Shown here one piece after another: positions 54,577 to 64,000 of a DNA stretch of 64,000 nucleotides (the stretch's first letter is position 1; each line of letters starts with the position of its first letter). The translations under genes were made by a program, and so were the position numbers. Under the pieces are notes generated by a model. It worked only from the letters and a program-made list of their open reading frames with translations, did no database searches and had not been told where the DNA came from. The stretch is from an uncultured Oleispira sp. (GTDB lineage: Bacteria > Pseudomonadota > Gammaproteobacteria > Pseudomonadales > Oceanobacteraceae): assembly GCA_913061415.1 (NCBI GenBank), contig CAJXUD010000001.1:248001-312000 (forward strand). Reading direction: 5' to 3'.

Positions 54577-55554
54577 TTACACAGATGTTGGTTTGTAAGG
54601 GCTATAACTGACCCTGTTCCGCCCATTTCTCTTCGACTCATAAAGTGCGGAATCAGCCGAGCTCACGACATTGAGGTGATAGGTATCTGAGGTACTATTA
54701 GTAGAAGTAGGTAGTGTAGTAGAAGTAGACTGTGCTTGCGGCACTATTGTACTAAAGCCTATTGAGACAGTAACCGAATCGTATTGAGCTTCAGGCGAAT
54801 GTTTGATCTTTAAATTCATTACGGTTTTAAGTAAACCATTCAATAATATTTTAGCACCTTCAGGGTCTGTATGAGGCAAAATAAAGGCAAATTCTTCACC
54901 TCCGTAGCGTGCTGCAAGATCTCCAGGACGACGAGAGCAGTTTTCAATAGCCGAGGCAATTGTTTTAATGCATTCATCGCCTTCGATATGACCAAAATAA
55001 TCATTGTATTTCTTAAACTCATCAATATCGATTAAGACAACCGTTAGGGGAGTATGCTCTCGGCGGCAACGTTTTAGCTCTAGATCCAACTGCTCATCAA
55101 AGGTACGTCGATTGGCGAGACCAGTCATACTGTCTGTAGTGGCTAATTTTTCAAGTAAGGTAATCGCTCTGTGATAATCAAGATGGGTTTTAACTCGAGC
55201 CGCAACGACTCTAGGCTTAAGTGGTTTCACAATGTAATCAGCAGCCCCCACATTGAAGACTTTTTCTTCAAAATCATCCTCAATATTACTGGTAATAAAT
55301 AGGATGGGAATGTGCTGCGTTGCTTCGTCATTTTTTAAAATTGAGCATACTTCTAAGCCAAGAATGTCGGGTAATTCGACATCTAATAAAATTAAATCTG
55401 GCTTGCATTCGTTCACCATAATAAATGCTTGTTTGGCATCTGAGGCAAAACGGATACGGCCTATTTTATTTAGTACTTTGTTGAGTGCAATAACAACAGA
55501 GCTGTCATCATCAACAATCAATATGTCGGGTAGATTAGTACTTTCTTTCAGCAT
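54577..55554 (-). CDS. Response regulator with GGDEF output (diguanylate cyclase)
   Basis: A 325-residue protein: receiver (acidic pair in ILIVDDDSS, phospho-acceptor D58 in LILLDVELP) and GGDEF domain. The cyclase motif is intact as RYGGEEF near residue 217, and an RPGD five residues upstream is a c-di-GMP inhibitory site. It should make c-di-GMP once phosphorylated. It starts four bases after the hybrid kinase stop, so that kinase is its probable phosphodonor through the HPt domain. Confidence 0.94.
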   Translation of the reverse strand: MLKESTNLPDILIVDDDSSVVIALNKVLNKIGRIRFASDAKQAFIMVNECKPDLILLDVELPDILGLEVCSILKNDEATQHIPILFITSNIEDDFEEKVFNVGAADYIVKPLKPRVVAARVKTHLDYHRAITLLEKLATTDSMTGLANRRTFDEQLDLELKRCRREHTPLTVVLIDIDEFKKYNDYFGHIEGDECIKTIASAIENCSRRPGDLAARYGGEEFAFILPHTDPEGAKILLNGLLKTVMNLKIKHSPEAQYDSVTVSIGFSTIVPQAQSTSTTLPTSTNSTSDTYHLNVVSSADSALYESKRNGRNRVSYSPYKPTSV

Positions 55555-55558
55555 TAAA

Positions 55559-58500
55559 CTAGGCCTTTATGTAACGATTTAAAAGAGGCTCTAATACTTG
55601 AGCTGCATCTTTATAATTTAATGTTGTCAAGCTAACGTCGAGCTCTTGGAATAATGTTTCACCTAAGGCTTCATGTAATGACTGCTTAGAATTTTCGATT
55701 ATTTCGATTACTCCTAAATCCTGCTCTGATAATAATGTTAAAATGTGTTTTAGTGTTTCAATTTTTAATTCAGGGGCTGATGAGGTTTGAGATAATTCTG
55801 CGCTCTTCATTTCTTTCCAGCTGTCTAGTATTGATGAGCTAGCCTGTTTAAGGCTGCTTAACTCTTTGGAAAGATTGATAAGGACTTGCTGTACAGGCCT
55901 GCCACCTGATCGTAACAATTCTTCAGCATCCGCAGAGTATTCTTGTATTTTTTCAGCACCAATCATTCCTGCAGAACTTCTAAGCTTATGTATTTGAGAT
56001 GCCAGTTGAAGGCGCAGATCTTTGTGTTCTAAATTATCAAAATCGTCAGCGGGAGGGTGACATAGATTCTCATGCTCGAGTAATAGACCGTCAAGCGTAC
56101 TCAATAGAAGTTGCTTGTCGTTAAGTAATAGGCCTTTTGCTTTGTACATATTAAGCCCGCTAATTTCTGGCCATTGGTTACCTTCAGTATCAGAAGACTG
56201 GATGGATTCAATTGCTAACAATTTTTCTCGATAAGACTCTACTAGAGTGCGTAGAACGTTTATTAACTTAGAAGGATCAATCGGCTTCGTCAGAAAATCA
56301 TTCATGCCAGAGTCAAGTGCACGTTTCTTTTCTTCTAATAATGCGCCCGCAGTGAGGGCAATAATAGGCACATTTACGAGCTTTAATTGCTGACGAATTC
56401 TGCGGGTTGTCTCAAGGCCGTCGAGACCTGGCATCTGAACATCCATCAATATCGCATCATAATTATTCGAAGAATCTTCTAATAACGTAAGTGCTTCTTC
56501 ACCACTGGATGCTGTCTGCACAATAGCACCGTTATGCTCTAGAATATGGCTGACAACAATCAAATTTATCGAACTATCATCCACAACCAATACCTCGACA
56601 TTCGGTAGCCACTTTGCCGCCACTGCTTGAGTATGAGTTGATTGCATAACACGCTTAGCATTGCCTGTTGTTGAAGTCACAATGTCATTCACCGAATTAA
56701 AAAGCGTTGATGAGTTAACCGGCTTCATTAAGAAGTTATTTACCAGGTGCTTAGAATCATGCAAAATAATTTCATTTTTATCATGGGCCGAGATCATCAA
56801 AATAGCCGGCAGATTATCGATTCCAACATGATCAGCCAACGACGCTATGGCAGTTATTCCATCCATGACAGGCATTTGCCAATCAACAATCATGGCATCT
56901 GGTGGCCGTAACTTATTTTCTTGGCGACCTAAATAGGTTTTAACAAGTTCATCACCATTTGTGACTACCTCTGAGCGCCAACCTAGGGCGCGAGTCATTT
57001 TTTGCAGTTGTATTGCATCTGCGGGGTCGTCTTCTGCAATAAGCACAAACAGTGTCTGGTTTTGGTTATCTTGCATTACAATTTCTTCAACCGATTGCAC
57101 TTTAAATGTGAGATCAACCCAAAACTTGCTGCCTTGATTGACGGTGCTTTCAACACCTATCTCTCCCCCCATTATTTGCACTAGTTGACGCACAATAGAT
57201 AATCCTAACCCCGTCCCACCGAAGCGGCGAGTTGTACTGGAATCTGCTTGGGTGAAAGGTTTAAACAAATGAGTTTGAGCGTCGTGTGAAATGCCAATCC
57301 CTGTATCTTTGACAGAAAAACGCACGTTAATGTGGTCTGCTGGTAATTCGCTTTCATTAGACATAACCTCTACACAGATGGTTATTCTACCAATGGTTGT
57401 AAACTTTAGAGAATTACTGAGTAAATTTCCTAAAACTTGTCGTAAACGAATACTGTCAGAAATAATCCAAGAAGGTAGGTTGGGGTCTAGCTCAGAAGTG
57501 AACTCCAAATTTTTGGCTTCTGCTTGTATAGAAAAAACGCCGGATATTTCTTCGATTAATTCTTGTAACTCAACCGGATTTTCTTCTATCATCATCTCGT
57601 CGGCTTCAATTTTAGCCAAATCTAAAACATCATTAACGATACCTAATAATGACGTACCTGATATTTGAATTTTTGATACTAATTGATGTTGAGCGTTAGT
57701 TAATGGCTCTTCTGCTAACAGATACCCAAGGCCTATAATCGCATTTAGTGGTGTTCGAATTTCATGGCTGGTATTGGCTAAAAAGGCACTCTTTGCTTCA
57801 GTAGCCTGCTCCGCTTCTCGCAACGCTGTTTGCAACTTTTTTTCGGCCATGAGTCGCTCAGAAATATTGCGAACGGATGCAGATATAGACATCTTATCGT
57901 CCAAATTGATCGAACTTAAACTGACCTCAATTGGAATTTCATGACCATTAGCATCCAGGGCTAATAGTTCGATGCCACGATCTACATTTTTTTCTTTAAC
58001 TTGATTCAAGTAATCAGCAATACGACTTTTATAACGATCTTTCAGGTGATTGGGCACGAGCTTTTCGATAGAACACTGCTCTAATTCTTTTCTAGGATAG
58101 CCAAACATGGTTTCAGCTTGGGCATTGATCATTTGAATAATGCCAGAGTCATTGACTACTAAGGTGGCATCTGGAGCAGATTCAAGTAGGCCTTTAAAGC
58201 GTGAAATCTCTTCGGCTCTTTGCGACTCAATTTGTGCTTTCATGTTATCGCGATGGCGAATGATACCGCTTAACCAGATCCAGTACTGAACCATAAGGCT
58301 AATACAGTACACAAACAATAGTGAAACAATAACACCCGTTAACTTGATTGCAATTTCTTTAAAGACTATAAATTGAGGCGTTGCGCTATAAATCTTAAGA
58401 ATACGATCGTCTGATGTTTTACTGATAGGCAGAGGGGTATGCTTAGCAAAAATATACCCTTGATGACCGCTATAACTGATCAGATCATAAGGCTTAAAAT

Positions 58501-60361
58501 TATTGAGTAGTGTTGCAGGCGTATACTCATCTTGCCAGCGGTAGGGATGAGCATGGTCAAACGAAAATGCTTTAAACTTCTCGGGATGGAGTAAAAATTC
58601 ATCTAAAGTATTCGTAATGTAAAGCTGATTATTCTCGGCAATATTATTTGTCGTGTGAGTTAAAACATTTTGTGCATTAACATTAATAATAATGATACCA
58701 AATGGGCTGCCGTCAGGATTAAAAAGTGGCGTAGAGAAACGCCAAATAGGACGATAGGGCCTCTCCACCTTGTCTAGTTCACGATTTAAATTCATGTCTG
58801 AGGTAAATACACCGCCCAAGCCCGCTTGAAGCGTTGCTCCGATATAAGGCTCATTTTTCTTAGATTGTAATTGCCCAACCTCAAAGGTTTTTAACTCTTC
58901 ACCATTGCGCTGTACTTTCACATGCTCTTGCCACGTAGCATCAGCACGAATAAAGCGCACCTGATGCACATCGGTTTTAGAAAGCATATAAGCCTTAAAA
59001 ATATTGGCGAGCCCTTCATTTAATACACCGACAAAGGCTTTATTTTGAGCAGCGGAAGATTGATTATTGTTAGCTGTAATTAAAGAATTTATAACGGGGG
59101 TGCTGGCAAGAAATAATACATCACGACGGTATTTTGTAGCCTCATCCTCAAGCGCGGTAATTGCGGAATCTTTGGTGATTGAGAGATTATCACTAACCTT
59201 GTGCAGAGTATTCTGAGCGATCAACCAAGATGCAAAAAATAATATAAATCCGAAAAGGATCAGTGTAGAAGGCACTGATTGCTTGAATTGAGCACTTTTC
59301 AAAAAAACGACAACGCTCTGGATGCTGAATTGATGAGACAACGTGTCGATATCTTCTGTTACATGTTTAGCACGCAACACATGATTGATGAATAAAAGAC
59401 AAAAAGTGAGCATTAAGCCAAGCAGTAAAATCCAACTGATATTCCAAGGTTTAATTTGGTTAATCATCTTTTTTGAAGGTGACAATAAAAGTTGCCAGCT
59501 TTGACCCAATACATAAATGTTGCGTATTCTTTGGTAGTACTGAGCATGACTCGTTTGAGGGAGTTTGGAAAAATAGAAGGGTTCGTTGTCTGCGGTATTG
59601 GTTAACGTTATCTGCGCGTTGTCTACTTCAGATTCTAGATTGGCTAAAACGTCATCGATAACTAATGGGGCATATGACCAACCTAATACATACTTTTCTC
59701 TGGAGTCAATTGTGGCTAGATTTACACCTGTAGGGTAGACGGGGAGTAATACCAATGCACCCTTGCGTGTTTTGTTGTTTGCCTGAACCAAGGTAATAGG
59801 GGCTGTTAAATAGGGTGTATCATTGCGAGCGGCTGCTAAGGCAGCCGCTCGTCTATTTGACTCAGAGCCAATATCAAGCCCCAGTGCTTGTTGGTTTTTA
59901 TCAAGGGGATATATATGCTGAATAACAAAGCGGTCTTTGTCATGAGGTATTAATGTGCGGATGCTGAAATCAGGCAATCCTAGTGTTATGCGTGTTTCTT
60001 CAATAAATTCGCTTTCTTTGTCGATAGGGACTCGACGTATATAACCAAACCCCAATGCGCCCGGAAACTCTTGCTCAAGATTCCTGTTATTACTGTATTC
60101 TTCAAACTGCTCACGATTGATCTTATTGACCCCTACCGCTGACATGGCCCCACGTACACTGCGTAGACCGTATTCAAAATGCCGAAAACGCTGATTGATA
60201 AGTGCTTCAGTTTTGTTAGCGATGTCATTTGTGTATGACTTAACTTCGTATTCATTGTGGTAATTAAGGCCCCAAGCAATCGCCAGTGTTAGAATGATAC
60301 CGCTAAGTAATGGCAGCCAATAGGTGGCCATGTTTGCTTTTTTAGCGTCTTCAATGCTCAT
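55559..60361 (-). CDS. Hybrid sensor histidine kinase (CHASE, cache, PAS, HisKA, two REC, HPt)
   Basis: 1600 residues. Order: transmembrane helix (14-32), a CHASE-like domain (about 60-270), further helices near 303-325 and 361-381, an extracytoplasmic cache-like region (about 390-670), a helix near 675-697, a PAS domain (about 720-835, SAPDATLVVNDSGIIQMINA), HisKA with the phospho-His at 866 (SHEIRTPLNA), an ATPase domain, receiver 1 (D1160), receiver 2 (D1307) and an HPt domain with H1458 (IHKLRSSAG). It can thus form a complete internal phosphorelay. Its start overlaps the stop of the upstream PDE gene, and a REC-GGDEF gene follows, so it likely phosphorylates that cyclase. Two external sensor regions suggest two signals. 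Confidence 0.93.
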   Translation of the reverse strand: MSIEDAKKANMATYWLPLLSGIILTLAIAWGLNYHNEYEVKSYTNDIANKTEALINQRFRHFEYGLRSVRGAMSAVGVNKINREQFEEYSNNRNLEQEFPGALGFGYIRRVPIDKESEFIEETRITLGLPDFSIRTLIPHDKDRFVIQHIYPLDKNQQALGLDIGSESNRRAAALAAARNDTPYLTAPITLVQANNKTRKGALVLLPVYPTGVNLATIDSREKYVLGWSYAPLVIDDVLANLESEVDNAQITLTNTADNEPFYFSKLPQTSHAQYYQRIRNIYVLGQSWQLLLSPSKKMINQIKPWNISWILLLGLMLTFCLLFINHVLRAKHVTEDIDTLSHQFSIQSVVVFLKSAQFKQSVPSTLILFGFILFFASWLIAQNTLHKVSDNLSITKDSAITALEDEATKYRRDVLFLASTPVINSLITANNNQSSAAQNKAFVGVLNEGLANIFKAYMLSKTDVHQVRFIRADATWQEHVKVQRNGEELKTFEVGQLQSKKNEPYIGATLQAGLGGVFTSDMNLNRELDKVERPYRPIWRFSTPLFNPDGSPFGIIIINVNAQNVLTHTTNNIAENNQLYITNTLDEFLLHPEKFKAFSFDHAHPYRWQDEYTPATLLNNFKPYDLISYSGHQGYIFAKHTPLPISKTSDDRILKIYSATPQFIVFKEIAIKLTGVIVSLLFVYCISLMVQYWIWLSGIIRHRDNMKAQIESQRAEEISRFKGLLESAPDATLVVNDSGIIQMINAQAETMFGYPRKELEQCSIEKLVPNHLKDRYKSRIADYLNQVKEKNVDRGIELLALDANGHEIPIEVSLSSINLDDKMSISASVRNISERLMAEKKLQTALREAEQATEAKSAFLANTSHEIRTPLNAIIGLGYLLAEEPLTNAQHQLVSKIQISGTSLLGIVNDVLDLAKIEADEMMIEENPVELQELIEEISGVFSIQAEAKNLEFTSELDPNLPSWIISDSIRLRQVLGNLLSNSLKFTTIGRITICVEVMSNESELPADHINVRFSVKDTGIGISHDAQTHLFKPFTQADSSTTRRFGGTGLGLSIVRQLVQIMGGEIGVESTVNQGSKFWVDLTFKVQSVEEIVMQDNQNQTLFVLIAEDDPADAIQLQKMTRALGWRSEVVTNGDELVKTYLGRQENKLRPPDAMIVDWQMPVMDGITAIASLADHVGIDNLPAILMISAHDKNEIILHDSKHLVNNFLMKPVNSSTLFNSVNDIVTSTTGNAKRVMQSTHTQAVAAKWLPNVEVLVVDDSSINLIVVSHILEHNGAIVQTASSGEEALTLLEDSSNNYDAILMDVQMPGLDGLETTRRIRQQLKLVNVPIIALTAGALLEEKKRALDSGMNDFLTKPIDPSKLINVLRTLVESYREKLLAIESIQSSDTEGNQWPEISGLNMYKAKGLLLNDKQLLLSTLDGLLLEHENLCHPPADDFDNLEHKDLRLQLASQIHKLRSSAGMIGAEKIQEYSADAEELLRSGGRPVQQVLINLSKELSSLKQASSSILDSWKEMKSAELSQTSSAPELKIETLKHILTLLSEQDLGVIEIIENSKQSLHEALGETLFQELDVSLTTLNYKDAAQVLEPLLNRYIKA

Positions 60362-62440
60362 ATTTGGTAACTACTTTTAATATCAACCGCAGGGACGGGC
60401 TTAGATAAATAGTAGCCTTGTAGAAAGGTAACGCCGAGTTCTTTTAAGCGATGAGCCTGGTCTATTGTTTCAACGCCTTCGGCGACAGTTTGTAATTTCA
60501 TACTTTGTGCAAGCGTAATAATGGTTCGTACTAATATCTCATCAGGTTCATCAATATCAAGTTGAGAAACAAAGGCCTTATCAATTTTCAATACATCCAC
60601 AGGTAAATCTTTCAAGTAACTTAAACAAGAAAATCCTGTACCAAAATCATCAATGGATATGGTAAAACCAAGCGCTCTGAGCTGGTTAAGGTCCTTTGTT
60701 ATTTGAGCCAGATTTTGCAGCATTAAGCTCTCGGTTATTTCAAGCTCAATCATTTTAGGGTTCAGGCTGTATCGATCAATCGCGTTCAGCAGAAAGCCAA
60801 TGAAAGAAGGGTCCATGAATTGAACGGGGGAAATATTAATGCACATACGAATGTCCAACCCGTTGTCACACCATTGCCTAAGTTGCGAGAAGCAATATTG
60901 GATCATACGCTCACCAAGAGGAATGATTAAACGAGTCTCCTCTGCCAGAGGAATGAATTCAATGGGAGGAATAAGCTCGCCGTTATGACCCTCAATTCGC
61001 ATAAGTGCTTCTACAGCAAAAATTTGACCACTATGTGAATCAATAATCGGTTGGTATAAAGCAATAACGCCTTGGTCAGTAATCGCCGCTTTAATTTGCT
61101 TGTAGCGCTGGCGGCGGGTTAAAAAGACAGATTCCATTTCCTCAGAATAAAAGCAATACTTTTCGTCGGGTATTTCTTTTTTAGCTCTTTGTAAGGCGGC
61201 ATCGGAATGAAGCAATAATGACTCAATATTGTCAGCATCATCCGGATAAATACTAAGCCCCATGCTAATTGAAAAATTATCAATGCCCGCATGTTGCTCC
61301 GTCAGTTTCATGACTGATTCTTGAATCTTCAGCGCCAAGTTTGCCAGGCTCTTTGGGTCTTCTAACTCGGGCACCAAAATCATAAACTCATCGGCATTAT
61401 GACGGCTTAGAATCTCATTATTCTGTAATTGATTTTTTACTTGTTTAGCAATGTTTTTTAGTAAAACATCGCCAAATTCAAAACCAAACTCCTCATTCAT
61501 TAACTTAAATCGGTCAACATCAAGTAAAATCAAGCCCAACTTTCTATCGGTATTTTGGCTATGCTCAAGCTGAACCGTTAGGCGCTCCATAAATAAAAAG
61601 CGATTGGGGAGGTGTGTTAATTGATCATATTGCAGAGTATGTGACATTTTTAGGTCTAAAATACGAGCCTTATTAATGTCAGAAAAAACAATAACGCCAC
61701 CAATAACCTGTCCAGAATCTGAAACTAATGGGGCGGCACTATTTTCAATGCCAACCCATTGACTCGTCTGTTTTTTCATCTGACAGTTTATTGCCATACC
61801 CACAATACGGTTTTCTTCAATCGCGATACGGACAGGGTTGACGTGTACAGGGCTCTCGTCGGCCTTTCTTAAAGGCATAACCGTTTCAATGAGCTGGCCT
61901 TTTACCTCTATTAAGCAAAACACCAATCATCAGCTCAGCTGCAGGGTTTAAAAAGGTAATGCGGCCGTCTTTATCGGTAGTAATCACCGCGTCACCAATC
62001 GCGTCGAGGGCAACCTTGGCGTGGCGAAGCACTTGCACTACGTCGCGCTCTCTTGCGTGCAAGGCTAAATGCGTTTGAACGCGCGCAGCGACGACCAACG
62101 GATGAAGTGGTTTAGATAAAAAATCAACCGCCCCCGATTTAAGGCACACCAACTGTTCTTCAACTGAATTATGTGACGTGATAAAAATCACGGGGATGTC
62201 GCGCGTGGAGTCATGCTCTTTTAACTTGCCCAAAACCTGAAGGCCATCGAGCCCAGGCATCTCGATATCCAGTAATATAACGTCAGGTTGAGTATTACGC
62301 GCAATTTCTAAAGCGGATAAACCTTCCTGTGCAAAAAGCACTTGGCCAATATCTTTTAAGGCGTCGTGTAGAAAGGTAATTTGACTGATATCGTCATCAA
62401 CCACCAAAATCTTATGCAGTGACTCATCACTTGAAAACAT
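60358..62440 (-). pseudogene. REC-PAS-GGDEF-EAL protein, split by a frameshift
   Basis: Two frames make one gene. The upstream part (62440-61886) is a receiver (D58 in VILLDIEMPGLDG) plus the start of a PAS domain (DAIGDAVITTDKDGRITFLN), which then runs into a stop. The downstream part (61926-60358) holds the rest of the PAS domain, a degenerate GGDEF domain (RHNADEF in place of GGDEF) and an intact EAL phosphodiesterase domain (EALMR, EITES, IDDFGTGFS, VLKIDKAFV, AEGVET). Removing one base from the AAAA at 61917-61920 restores one 694-codon frame with a normal PAS sequence. Restart at an ATG 8 bases after the stop could also yield a free PAS-GGDEF-EAL protein. It should degrade c-di-GMP, opposing the cyclase encoded downstream. 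Confidence 0.8.
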
Positions 62441-62660
62441 GCACTCTCCGAATCCGCTTCTTTCAAGCTATGGCAGTGATGGAATGAATGAACAATCGGT
62501 TTATTTATCTCATCAGAAGTTGTATTTATAAAAATACGTATATGAGAACCAGTCTTATATAAAGTAGACAAAGATAACCAAAAATACAACTAATGCAGGC
62601 TAACCAATATGCTCGTGGTGAATAGGCCTACTCAGCAGTAAGCATTTACTCTTTGCCTAT

Positions 62661-62694
62661 AAAATCAAAATCAAAATCAAAATCAAAATCAAAA
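62661..62694. repeat. AAAATC hexamer microsatellite, 5.7 copies
   Basis: Five perfect AAAATC units (62661-62690) plus a partial AAAA. It lies in the intergenic region between two divergent genes and is the kind of simple repeat that changes length by slippage. Confidence 0.97.
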
Positions 62695-62898
62695 GGATAT
62701 GGTGACATTTTGCCTGAGTTAGAACGGCTTTTTCATAAAATTCAGTGGGAAATAACAATGTGCGCTTGTATCAGAATCTGAATTATCCAATACCCGAACA
62801 CAGGTATCGCCAGCAGTCGATACAGAGAATTTTAAGAAATATCAGGGTAGTTGGTGAGAAGTAGTAAATTGTACACTTATGATCTATAGTATATCTAG

Positions 62899-62916
62899 TT
62901 GTTCATTATTGAACAA
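62899..62916. promoter_or_regulatory. Inverted repeat, candidate antitoxin operator
   Basis: TTGTTCA-TTAT-TGAACAA is a perfect 7-bp inverted repeat with a 4-bp centre, 27 bp before the antitoxin ATG. Toxin-antitoxin operons of this family are usually autorepressed from such sites. Confidence 0.6.
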
Positions 62917-62942
62917 TCAGGTATTGAAAAGGAGGGGTTGAT

Positions 62943-63353
62943 ATGCCTAATACTCAAAACTCATCCAATATAAATAAGAATCAACTGACACGAGTTGCAG
63001 TAAAACTATTTTTTGCCATTACAGACAGTTGGTCATTAACAGATAAGCAGCGCTGCATTCTTGCGGGAATAGAATCTAGAACGACGCTTAGAAATTGGCG
63101 CATGAAGTTAGATACCGGAGATGCCATTGCGCTATCCAGAGATACTCTTGAGCGCTTATCCTACATAGCAGGTATCTACAAAGGCATTCAGCTGCTCTTT
63201 AGTCAGCAATCCATGTGGAACGAATGGGTTAAAAAGCCGAATAAACACTTTGCTGGTCAATCTGTTCTAGACCGCATGTTAGCAGGCAACGTGTCTGACC
63301 TTTCGGATGTAAGACGCTATATAGACGGTTGGCGCGGAGAACACTTTGGATAA
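62943..63353 (+). CDS. Xre/MbcA/ParS-family antitoxin
   Basis: A 136-residue antitoxin for the RES toxin downstream. Residues about 20-85 form the Xre-like helix-turn-helix (LTDKQRCILAGIESRTTLRNWRM), and residues about 95-135 the toxin-binding DUF2384 domain (WNEWVKKPNKHFAGQSVLDRML, DLSDVRRYIDGWRG). A strong GGAGGGG precedes the ATG, ensuring excess antitoxin. The frame overlaps the toxin start by eight bases. It probably represses its own promoter. Confidence 0.92.
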   Translation: MPNTQNSSNINKNQLTRVAVKLFFAITDSWSLTDKQRCILAGIESRTTLRNWRMKLDTGDAIALSRDTLERLSYIAGIYKGIQLLFSQQSMWNEWVKKPNKHFAGQSVLDRMLAGNVSDLSDVRRYIDGWRGEHFG

Positions 63354-63996
63354 GACCCACCTTTCTAAAAGATGCTTTCGGTTAATTCCTAGCCATTATC
63401 CGCCGATTCAGTTGTTTGAGAATCTATTAGATCCGGATGAGCTGGAAGCCGCTTATTATTTAGAAAGCCTAACGAATGATCGTTTGCGAGACGAAGCTGG
63501 TGATATAGCGCTGGTTGCCCCAGAAGATCGAGTAACTGGGCCGGGCACCTCAGCCATCATGGCGGCTTTTACTCATACGGGCATCGCCAGCCGTTTCTCT
63601 TCAGGAAACTACGGCGTTTATTACGCGGGTTTAACGTTAGACACGGCACTTGCTGAATCACGTCATAGCCGTGAGCGCTTTCTATCGGATACCGATGAAG
63701 AGGCTCTTGTTTTGACCATGCGTTGTTATGAATGCCGAGTGGATGCCGAACTGGTCGATCTGAGACGAGATGAAGCTTGCCATCAAGAAGAGTGGGGCAA
63801 TGCTCAAGCTCAAGGGCTGCTTATTAAAACCCAAGATGAACTAGGTATCCTCTATCGGTCGGTACGCCACACAGGTGGTGAGAATATCGCCATACTTCGC
63901 CCGCCTGCTTTGATCCCTCCTGCTAATCAAACAAAGCATTATCACTACCACTGGAATGGTCAGGAAATAACCCATGTCTCTGAAATCAACAGTTAA
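63346..63996 (+). CDS. RES domain toxin (NAD-degrading)
   Basis: A 216-residue protein of the RES family, named after conserved Arg, Glu and Ser. The Arg is R83 in SRFSSGNYGVYYAG, the Glu is E104 in ALAESRHSRERF, and a Ser lies near residue 179 in LYRSVRHTGGENIAIL. Characterised RES toxins break down NAD+ and stop growth. The start is TTG (63346), inside the end of the antitoxin gene, with GGAGA five bases upstream; the weak start codon fits low toxin output. The gene ends four bases before the window edge. Confidence 0.93.
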   Translation: MDKTHLSKRCFRLIPSHYPPIQLFENLLDPDELEAAYYLESLTNDRLRDEAGDIALVAPEDRVTGPGTSAIMAAFTHTGIASRFSSGNYGVYYAGLTLDTALAESRHSRERFLSDTDEEALVLTMRCYECRVDAELVDLRRDEACHQEEWGNAQAQGLLIKTQDELGILYRSVRHTGGENIAILRPPALIPPANQTKHYHYHWNGQEITHVSEINS

Positions 63997-64000
63997 TCCT

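Larger units (their letters stand above)
62441..62942. other. Intergenic region between the PDE gene and the toxin-antitoxin pair
   Basis: 502 bases with no credible gene. It holds the hexamer microsatellite at 62661-62694 and, just before the antitoxin, an inverted repeat and a very strong ribosome binding site. Divergent promoters for the minus-strand PDE gene and the plus-strand antitoxin gene must lie here. I see no transposon end or integration site. Confidence 0.5.

Noticed and set aside
61886-61926. Programmed ribosomal frameshift in the PDE gene
   Set aside because: There is only a four-base homopolymer, with no slippery heptamer or clear stimulatory stem; a real mutation, a split gene or a sequencing error is simpler.
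62661-62694. A CRISPR or satellite array
   Set aside because: It is one simple hexamer repeat without spacers.
62943-63353. A phage-type Xre repressor
   Set aside because: The DUF2384 C-terminus and the overlapping RES gene identify it as an antitoxin; no phage genes are near.

Overview
The window is chromosomal DNA of a gammaproteobacterium, most likely a marine Oceanospirillales/Pseudomonadales relative. Gene content and order support this. The stretch phoB-ubiA-ubiC-rubredoxin-rubredoxin reductase-HU, then recG-oxyR, ridA-spoT-rpoZ-gmk, rph, crc-pyrE, argB-algC-dut-coaBC-radC-rpmB-rpmG is, as far as I recall, the order around PA5315-PA5361 of Pseudomonas aeruginosa, with insertions and losses such as a missing phoR. 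The genus cannot be fixed from the sequence alone.

Layout. 1-3.1 kb: a truncated TRAP small permease, tRNA-Thr with a strong stable-RNA promoter, a small MshEN-like protein, a 755-base intergenic region, and a DUF2971-like gene. On the minus strand the intergenic region carries what looks like an unannotated CsrB/RsmZ-type regulatory RNA. It has eight GGA motifs, several in hairpin loops, and about 180 bp upstream lies a palindrome containing TGTGAG-N6-CTCACA, the GacA/UvrY-type box. 3.1-13 kb: trmH, cysZ, an orphan response regulator, phoB with two Pho boxes, ubiquinone entry genes, the rubredoxin electron-transfer pair, HU, and a DAACS transporter. 13-34 kb: the core block listed above, including a YbaK-HDOD fusion and a Crc protein that has lost its nuclease residues. 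34-47 kb: elyC, ggt, ferredoxin, coaD, SirB2, SCO1, MATE, a LysR gene divergent from cybB-yceI, prlC-yheV, and a gamma-carbonic anhydrase. 47-53 kb: a phosphatase-kinase-SDR operon divergent from a LysR gene, an HDOD gene and a DMT exporter.

53-64 kb: a signalling block. A chemoreceptor is followed by a three-part c-di-GMP operon: a frameshifted REC-PAS-GGDEF-EAL gene, a 1600-residue hybrid kinase with two receivers and an HPt domain, and a REC-GGDEF cyclase. The window ends with a Xre/MbcA-RES toxin-antitoxin pair behind an intergenic region with a hexamer microsatellite.

By joint content, the window links carbon-source control (Crc), lifestyle switching (the Rsm-type RNA and c-di-GMP modules), phosphate control (PhoB), oxidative stress (OxyR) and the stringent response (SpoT). 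No rRNA, CRISPR array, insertion sequence or prophage was seen.
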